Source of the DNA: a virus | Virus record (IMG/VR): IMGVR_UViG_3300017759_000058 | Coordinates: 1-26,600 of that record | DNA: 26,600 nucleotides | Strand: one strand, 5' to 3' | Shown here: positions 23,553 through 26,600 of the stretch, piece by piece | How positions within the stretch are numbered: the first letter of the stretch is position 1 | Layout of the letters: each line of letters begins with the position of its first letter | Translations under genes and position numbers: made by a program | The notes under the pieces: generated by a model | Told to the model about the DNA's origin: nothing | The model's database searches: none | What the model saw: only the letters and a program-made list of their open reading frames with translations

Positions 23553-24302
23553 TTAAAGTCCAAGTTCATGCTTAGCAATTAGATATTCTTTACAAAGACC
23601 AGATCTCACAATATCATCCAAACCAAATTCAATAATATCAATAGATGGCATATTCCGGAGAATATTCATAAAGTCAATGATACCATTCTTTTCATTTGTC
23701 TTAATCAAATCAGTTTGAGTTGCATCACCACAGAACATGATTTTTGCATCCTCACCTACACGAGTAATTATACTATCCAACTCATGAAAATTCAAGTTCT
23801 GAAATTCATCAATAATCAAAATAGAACGATCAAGTGTAGTACCACGAATAAATGATGTACTCCAAAAACTAATAGTCTCTTGTGCTTTCAAATTACCATA
23901 AAGCATTTCAAAGTCAGCTTGAGTGGGGAGTTCAAACATATACTTTACCATATTCTTATAAGGAATCTGATAAAGAGAACTCTTGTCCTCATGATCACCA
24001 GGTAGGAAACCAATCTCTCTGGTGGCTACAAGCGATCTTACGATGTAAATCTTATCATATGGGGTATTTGGGTTTAAAACGTCTCTGAGAGCGTTGTAGA
24101 GGGTAATGAAGGTCTTTCCTGTACCCGCTGCACCATATGCAATGATGTTCTGTCCTTTTTTATATTGTTCAAATAGCTTCTCTTGATTCTCCGTTAATGG
24201 CTCAACGGTTTTCATCAGATCAGCATTAAGTGGTTTCTTCCGTTTCATCTGTCGATTACTCATTCCAAAAGGTGATACTGACTTTGAATTCCTCTTTGGC
24301 AT
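23553..24302 (-). CDS. phoH: PhoH-like P-loop ATPase
   Basis: A 249-aa P-loop protein with Walker A GAAGTGKT (57-64) and Walker B ILIIDE (161-166) followed by FQN, plus the PhoH marks LTENQEKLFEQY, RSLVATREIGFLPGD and CGDATQTDL. The first ~30 residues are basic (NRQMKRKKP). PhoH is part of the phosphate-starvation regulon in E. coli and is very common in marine phages; its biochemical task is unsettled, with helicase- or nuclease-linked roles proposed. No pho-box was recognised upstream. The ribosome site is weak (AGAAGAG next to the ATG). Gene order thyX, FmdB-like, phoH, epimerase forms one direction, with small gaps. Confidence 0.95.
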   Translation of the reverse strand: MPKRNSKSVSPFGMSNRQMKRKKPLNADLMKTVEPLTENQEKLFEQYKKGQNIIAYGAAGTGKTFITLYNALRDVLNPNTPYDKIYIVRSLVATREIGFLPGDHEDKSSLYQIPYKNMVKYMFELPTQADFEMLYGNLKAQETISFWSTSFIRGTTLDRSILIIDEFQNLNFHELDSIITRVGEDAKIMFCGDATQTDLIKTNEKNGIIDFMNILRNMPSIDIIEFGLDDIVRSGLCKEYLIAKHELGL

Positions 24303-24338
24303 ACTCTTCTATCTATTTGTTTAAAGTTAGGGTGACTG

Positions 24339-24369
24339 AAATGTTAGATCCTAATAAGGTCTAACATTT
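24339..24369 (-). other. Long hairpin across the stop codon of the FmdB-like gene
   Basis: AAATGTTAGA (24339-24348) pairs with TCTAACATTT (24360-24369), a 10-bp perfect stem, and CCT/AGG adds three pairs past a one-base bulge around an AATA loop. The TAG stop at 24351-24353 lies inside. There is no T-tract after it on either strand, so it is not a standard terminator; RNA protection or processing between this gene and phoH is possible. Confidence 0.75.
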
Positions 24370-24593
24370 GAACCAGGCATCTTCCCAACCCTCCGCAATA
24401 CATCGTTGAAACCTGGATGAGTCTTCTTCATCTTATCTTGAAACTCTCCAACTTCTCCAACACCAGCAACACCAGCTGACCAATCTTTATCCCATTCTGG
24501 ATTATCTTTTCTCCATTGATCATACTCACTCATTGTCATACGGAGCTCTTTTTTCTCTTTGCTCTCCTTATGAATTACAGGATACGTTGGCAT
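24351..24593 (-). CDS. FmdB-like small protein without the zinc ribbon
   Basis: The 80-aa sequence begins MPTYPVIHKESKEKKELRMTMSE in outline, followed by EYDQWRKDNPEWDKDWSAG and a C-terminal HPGFNDVLRRVGKMPGSNV. This arrangement (MPTY start, a short KxGE-like turn, a DNP helix and a final D/G-F-x-D-V-L plus GSN end) is what I know from FmdB-related proteins common in cyanophages. Typical FmdB proteins have a CxxC...CxxC zinc ribbon; here there is no Cys at all. A good AAAGGAG site precedes the ATG. An AATAAATA at 24615-24622 overlapping the thyX stop resembles a late motif but may be chance. Function is unknown; co-expression with thyX and phoH is expected. Confidence 0.8.
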   Translation of the reverse strand: MPTYPVIHKESKEKKELRMTMSEYDQWRKDNPEWDKDWSAGVAGVGEVGEFQDKMKKTHPGFNDVLRRVGKMPGSNVRPY

Positions 24594-24617
24594 ACTAATT
24601 CTCCTTTGTCTAGTTAT

Positions 24618-25346
24618 TTATTCAAGTGTGATAGCAGATTGATCAAAGCATTCTGGACACTCTGGTTTGGCTTCCCATCCTAATGCTTCAGCAACTTCAG
24701 GAAACTGGCAAATAAAAACACACCTACATCCCTCTGCAATCTCCATGTGCTCCTTCTGTGTACCATTTGCAGACCTCAAATTGATGTAATGTATCCAAGA
24801 CCTTACGGAACCCGTCATATAGATCCTTGTAGGCGTCGATAAGGGCAATACAAACCTCGCACACTCTTTTGCAATTCCCTCATCTACCATCTCACGATAC
24901 AAGTCCATCGCTTCACGAAAATGTTTTTGAGTTAAAATCTCATATCGTTGCATTGTAAATGGATCAAGGTCATCAATACTATTCTGACGATTCTTTGTAT
25001 CCTGTCTTCTCAGTTCTGGAAGAGGAATGTCTTGTGCTAACAATGAACTATCAGCATAGCGTTGTGAAAATTCCTGATATGTAAATGATCTATGACGCAG
25101 AATCTGAGCAGCCAATCCTCTAGTAGTATTGATCTCTAAAGTCATACTTGCTTGCTCAAAGATCGACCAGTGTTCATGTTTAATACAGTATCTAAGAAGA
25201 CCTGCAGCAGTATCAAAGTTTAGTTGATTATTTGGGTTGCTTACACGAGCAACATATGAAATAACTTCTTGTGCGGTTTTCCCAAGAAGTTCACCTGCAC
25301 CTTGAGTTAGGGCAATAAGCTTTACTTGATCAGTCTGGATACCCAT
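24618..25346 (-). CDS. thyX: Flavin-dependent thymidylate synthase ThyX
   Basis: From the preferred ATG at 25346 the enzyme has 242 aa. The ThyX signature RHR-x7-S is complete at residues 84-94 (RHRSFTYQEFS) and QRY follows; the substrate/FAD helices with FVLPLSTPTRIYMTGSVRSW are also present. ThyX makes dTMP from dUMP using folate, FAD and NADPH, supporting phage DNA synthesis. The frame is open for 30 codons further up, but AGGAG at 25353-25357 lies six bases before ATG 25346, and the shorter start MGIQTD fits; two ATGs directly before it are less well spaced. It overlaps the 61-aa gene by 17 bases. The C-terminus carries a CPEC pair (PECPECFDQ), which may be a metal site or simply family variation. 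Confidence 0.95.
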   Translation of the reverse strand: MGIQTDQVKLIALTQGAGELLGKTAQEVISYVARVSNPNNQLNFDTAAGLLRYCIKHEHWSIFEQASMTLEINTTRGLAAQILRHRSFTYQEFSQRYADSSLLAQDIPLPELRRQDTKNRQNSIDDLDPFTMQRYEILTQKHFREAMDLYREMVDEGIAKECARFVLPLSTPTRIYMTGSVRSWIHYINLRSANGTQKEHMEIAEGCRCVFICQFPEVAEALGWEAKPECPECFDQSAITLE

Positions 25347-25515
25347 CATCATCTCCTGTATACACTTCGTCATAGTCGGTAATGAAGTTTGCAATCTCTG
25401 CATACTTATCATCTTGTGGCTTATAAGCATCAACATCAGAATAAACTTCTGATTTCAATACCTCCACAAGAGACTCTAAGTTTCTTATGATAAGTTTTAA
25501 CTTTTCTCTATTCAT
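25330..25515 (-). CDS. Small acidic protein, first gene of the thyX-phoH operon
   Basis: This 61-aa protein has an amphipathic N-terminal helix (KLKLIIRNLESLVEVLKSEV) and a strongly acidic, Tyr-rich C-terminus (DYDEVYTGDDDGY). AAGG lies about 10 bases before the ATG. It starts 24 bases after the -10 of a perfect sigma70 promoter, so it is the first gene of the transcript and should be made very early. The stop overlaps the thyX start by 17 bases. No family was recognised. An acidic early protein that binds a host factor is one option; nothing in the sequence proves it. Confidence 0.85.
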   Translation of the reverse strand: MNREKLKLIIRNLESLVEVLKSEVYSDVDAYKPQDDKYAEIANFITDYDEVYTGDDDGYPD

Positions 25516-25538
25516 TTCTTATCAACCTTGGCAGAGTT

Positions 25539-25567
25539 ATTATACACAAAAAAAGAGGGTCTGTCAA
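25539..25567 (-). promoter_or_regulatory. Perfect sigma70 consensus promoter (TTGACA-17-TATAAT)
   Basis: TTGACA (25562-25567), 17 bases, then TATAAT (25539-25544): both hexamers are exact and the spacing is ideal. The -35 is formed by the tetraloop of the terminator hairpin plus its closing pair. A start near 25532 would give a leader of about 16 bases before the 61-aa gene. It should be read by unmodified host polymerase. Confidence 0.9.
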
Positions 25568-25575
25568 GACCCTCT
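25548..25575 (-). terminator. Intrinsic terminator after the 75-aa gene
   Basis: A 9-bp perfect stem (AGAGGGTCT/AGACCCTCT) with a four-base loop is followed on the minus strand by a run of seven T, the first belonging to the stem. It starts 9 bases after the stop of the 75-aa gene and ends the small-gene transcript while containing the -35 of the next promoter. Confidence 0.93.
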
Positions 25576-25583
25576 GTATGAAT

Positions 25584-25811
25584 TTACCAATCTAAGTTCC
25601 ACATATCCTTCGGACTTTTGCCCGTAGCTTTTTGATAGAACCATTCAAGCGAGTTAACCATTACCCATTTCTGGTAGTTAACCCCACGATAACAAAGATT
25701 CGCGTAAACATATTCTGGTTCAATTGGTCTGTTGACTTTTGTTGTTGCAAAATCCTTTGGTAATTGGTAATACATTGAGTTAGCTTCTTTGGGTGCATAT
25801 AGCGATGCCAT
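25584..25811 (-). CDS. Small protein with a YRGVNY motif, last of the small-gene cluster
   Basis: A 75-aa protein rich in Tyr and Trp. Around residue 42 it has NLCYRGVNYQKW, similar to the YRGxxY motif of DUF4278-type small proteins found in cyanobacteria and their phages; the 57-aa gene upstream has the same motif twice. The C-terminal part (EWFYQKATGKSPKDMW) may be a helix. No good ribosome site precedes the ATG, which lies inside the end of the 27-aa ORF, so translation is probably coupled to that ORF. The terminator follows 9 bases after the stop. Function unknown. Confidence 0.8.
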   Translation of the reverse strand: MASLYAPKEANSMYYQLPKDFATTKVNRPIEPEYVYANLCYRGVNYQKWVMVNSLEWFYQKATGKSPKDMWNLDW

Positions 25812-25863
25812 AAAAAAGACTCATCACTGCAAACATTGCAAGGCTAATTTCTAATACAAGCAT
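25780..25863 (-). CDS. 27-residue putative single-span membrane micro-protein
   Basis: ATG at 25861-25863 opens a 27-codon frame ending TAA at 25780. It has an excellent ribosome site (AGGGAGGA, 4 bases before the ATG). Residues ~2-23 are a hydrophobic segment with Leu, Val, Ile, Ala, Phe and Tyr (LAMFAVMSLFYGIAI), long enough for one transmembrane helix, followed by a short polar end (TQRS). It overlaps the 43-aa ORF by 20 bases and the 75-aa ORF by 32 bases. Good spacing of the ribosome site argues that it is made. Tiny membrane proteins are common in cyanophages and may act on host photosynthetic or envelope complexes; this is inference. Confidence 0.65.
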   Translation of the reverse strand: MLVLEISLAMFAVMSLFYGIAICTQRS

Positions 25864-25975
25864 TACTTCCTCCCTGGCAGTGTCCTGCCATGCAGATTTG
25901 TGCTCTCAAAAGTTTTTCTTCTTTAATTTTTTTCTGCTTAATGATCTCTAAAATATTAATAGAGACTTGTTTCAT
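25844..25975 (-). CDS. 43-residue basic micro-protein with a possible Cys/His metal site
   Basis: ATG at 25973-25975 overlaps the previous stop as ATGA, and GGAGGT lies about 6 bases upstream. The first ~25 residues are a strongly basic helix (IIKQKKIKEEKLLR). The last part carries Cys28, His32, Cys33 and Cys40 (CMAGHC, then GGSNAC), a spacing that could hold one zinc or an Fe-S-type ligand set. Codon composition is AT-rich like the neighbours. No family is recognised. Correct ribosome site, coupled start and lack of any other gene here support it as real. Confidence 0.7.
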   Translation of the reverse strand: MKQVSINILEIIKQKKIKEEKLLRAQICMAGHCQGGSNACIRN

Positions 25976-26145
25976 TTTGCTACCTCCACACCACGATACT
26001 TAAGAATTGTCTTAGGTTGTGATGCCTCGTTGAGTACTTTATTAGTGTACTCTGTGCTGTCATATCCTACACCACGATATGTGGTGCTATAACCGGAATT
26101 ACGGTTCTGAACATGAACTTTGACGAGTTCTTGTAGTGTATTCAT
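25972..26145 (-). CDS. 57-aa protein with two YRGV motifs (DUF4278-like)
   Basis: ATG at 26143-26145, stop TGA at 25972-25974, with CAGGAG about 7 bases upstream. The sequence has an N-terminal helix (LQELVKVHVQNRN), then TTYRGVGYDS and, near the end, LKYRGVEVA. The YRG motif is the mark of the small DUF4278 family of cyanobacteria and cyanophages, whose function is unknown. Doubling of the motif suggests a two-strand hairpin repeat. It shares four bases (ATGA) with the next gene. The region upstream contains the first copy of the repeated intergenic element (26178-26201). Confidence 0.8.
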   Translation of the reverse strand: MNTLQELVKVHVQNRNSGYSTTYRGVGYDSTEYTNKVLNEASQPKTILKYRGVEVAK

Positions 26146-26177
26146 TGGTTTACTCCTGAAGTAGTTGGATTTTTAGG

Positions 26178-26201
26178 CCCGTTCCTTCAGTCGTTTGCGT
26201 C
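26178..26201 (-). repeat. Intergenic repeat element, copy 1 (GACGCAA-N9-GGAACGGG)
   Basis: On the minus strand GACGCAA and GGAACGGG are separated by nine bases. The first part overlaps the last codons and stop of the 53-aa gene. All 15 fixed bases and the spacing recur at 26360-26383. Confidence 0.75.
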
Positions 26202-26348
26202 CCATTTACACTCAGGTGTTGCTTCCTTTACAGTCACAATCACCTCAGCCTTAACAATTTTACTTACGCTGTTACTTGCTTCAATGCGTCGAATCACATC
26301 CTTAGCATCGGTGCAGTGAATACTAGAGTAGAGTAAAAATTCAAACAT
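26187..26348 (-). CDS. Small protein of 53 aa, unknown function
   Basis: ATG at 26346-26348 to TGA at 26187-26189. The sequence starts MFEFLLYSSIHCTD, has a helix with DVIRRIEAS and a beta strand KAEVIVTVKEA, and ends in CKWDAND; this looks like a compact beta-alpha-beta fold with two Cys. No Shine-Dalgarno site precedes the ATG; instead CGTTCATCCC is joined directly to it, as also (with one extra base) before the 67-aa gene. It is bounded on both sides by copies of the GACGCAA-N9-GGAACGGG element. No family was recognised. Confidence 0.7.
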   Translation of the reverse strand: MFEFLLYSSIHCTDAKDVIRRIEASNSVSKIVKAEVIVTVKEATPECKWDAND

Positions 26349-26358
26349 GGGATGAACG
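26349..26358 (-). promoter_or_regulatory. CGTTCATCCC pre-start motif before the 53-aa gene
   Basis: The decamer touches the ATG and repeats at 26589-26598 before the 67-aa gene. Here it pairs partly with the sequence before it: GAACG, a GGG loop, then CGTTC, making a small hairpin just before the start codon. Confidence 0.5.
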
Positions 26359-26359
26359 C

Positions 26360-26383
26360 CCCGTTCCGCGACTTACTTGCGTC
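26360..26383 (-). repeat. Intergenic repeat element, copy 2 (GACGCAA-N9-GGAACGGG)
   Basis: It begins directly after the TGA of the 67-aa gene and runs into the CGTTCATCCC motif before the 53-aa gene. Fixed bases and nine-base spacing are identical to copy 1. Confidence 0.75.
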
Positions 26384-26587
26384 TCAAAGCAAATTACACT
26401 CACCTTCGACTTTGCTTCTAAGATATCTAATTAGAAATCTTTTGGAGCCATAGTCCAGATTATCATCTTCGATAATCTCTGCTGCTCTTTCTTGCCACCT
26501 TTCACATGGCATATGCCAGTTATAAGGTTTGGTCAAGTGATCAGCGTGAGAAGCGAAAATTGTTAATCCGAGTAAGATAGTTTGCAT
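26384..26587 (-). CDS. 67-aa protein with a possible signal peptide
   Basis: ATG at 26585-26587, stop TGA at 26384-26386. The first ~15 residues (MQTILLGLTIFASHA) are a short hydrophobic segment ending in an ASHA-type site that could be cut by signal peptidase, or else an N-terminal membrane anchor. The rest is helical and charged (CERWQERAAEIIEDDN, then FLIRYLRSKVEGE) with two Cys that might pair in the periplasm. No Shine-Dalgarno site is present; CGTTCATCCC lies one base before the ATG. It is the first complete gene of the small-gene cluster seen here; the promoter is beyond the window. Confidence 0.75.
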   Translation of the reverse strand: MQTILLGLTIFASHADHLTKPYNWHMPCERWQERAAEIIEDDNLDYGSKRFLIRYLRSKVEGECNLL

Positions 26588-26600
26588 TGGGATGAACGTA

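Noticed and set aside
25347-25436. N-terminal extension of ThyX by 30 codons
   Set aside because: The extra residues are Met/Gln-rich with no family match, overlap the 61-aa gene, and AGGAG is placed for the ATG at 25346.
1-26600. tRNA genes, CRISPR array, integrase or attachment site
   Set aside because: No cloverleaf-like sequence, regularly spaced repeats or recombinase motifs were seen; the 36-bp tandem repeats are coding and have no spacers.

Overview
The window looks like part of the genome of a T4-like (myovirus) phage of marine picocyanobacteria (Synechococcus/Prochlorococcus). The reasons are a T4 baseplate and head-completion gene set (gp5, gp27-like, gp51, gp26, gp54-like, gp4, gp48, gp53), a T4 replication/late-transcription block (gp32, gp59, gp33), and typical cyanophage accessory genes (phoH, thyX, a DUF1825-type protein, many tiny ORFs). 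The DNA is AT-rich and almost fully coding. No tRNA, CRISPR array, integrase or insertion sequence was seen, and no stretch longer than 300 bases lacks a gene.

Layout. (1) Bases 2-97 hold the 3' end of an unidentified plus-strand gene. (2) Bases 124-15935 are a minus-strand virion block. In transcription order it holds a tail-tube-fold protein (candidate gp54), gp26, a short gp51, two long tape-measure-like proteins (774 and 827 aa; the second carries a SleB-like hydrolase domain), a gp27-like hub protein, a small acidic protein, a gp5-like OB-fold hub protein without a recognisable lysozyme, and a giant 2051-aa modular structural protein. (3) Bases 15975-19172 are a plus-strand virion block: gp4, a 170-aa conserved protein, gp48 and gp53. 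T4-type late motifs (NATAAATA or similar) lie at both sides of the divergent junction near 15.94-16.0 kb and before gp26 and gp48. (4) Bases 19213-25515 are a minus-strand early/middle block: a small acidic protein, thyX, a zinc-less FmdB-like protein, phoH, a GDP-mannose 3,5-epimerase, a PD-(D/E)XK exonuclease, gp33, gp59, two small proteins and gp32. (5) Bases 25584-26587 hold six small minus-strand genes, four of them under 60 codons, stacked with short overlaps and good ribosome-binding sites.

How it fits together. Blocks 2 and 3 supply the baseplate hub, tail-tube start, tape measure and head completion. Block 4 supplies ssDNA binding, helicase loading, the late-transcription coactivator, nucleotide synthesis and host-modifying metabolism. 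Regulation can be read in places. A perfect sigma70 consensus promoter (TTGACA-17-TATAAT) is embedded in an intrinsic terminator at 25.54-25.58 kb, so one 37-bp element ends the small-gene transcript and starts the thyX-phoH-epimerase block. A second strong sigma70-like promoter overlaps the stop codon of the gene before gp32 and has a palindrome in its spacer. A UUCG-loop terminator closes the gp32 transcript.

The least expected items are the terminator/promoter composite, the repeated intergenic element flanking a 53-aa gene at 26.2-26.4 kb, the stack of overlapping micro-genes (one with a possible Cys/His metal site), the plant-type GDP-mannose epimerase with its catalytic residues intact, the placement of a cell-wall hydrolase in a tape-measure-like protein rather than gp5, and the cysteine-free gp32. 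All functional names come from reading the sequence and remembered family features; no database search was run.
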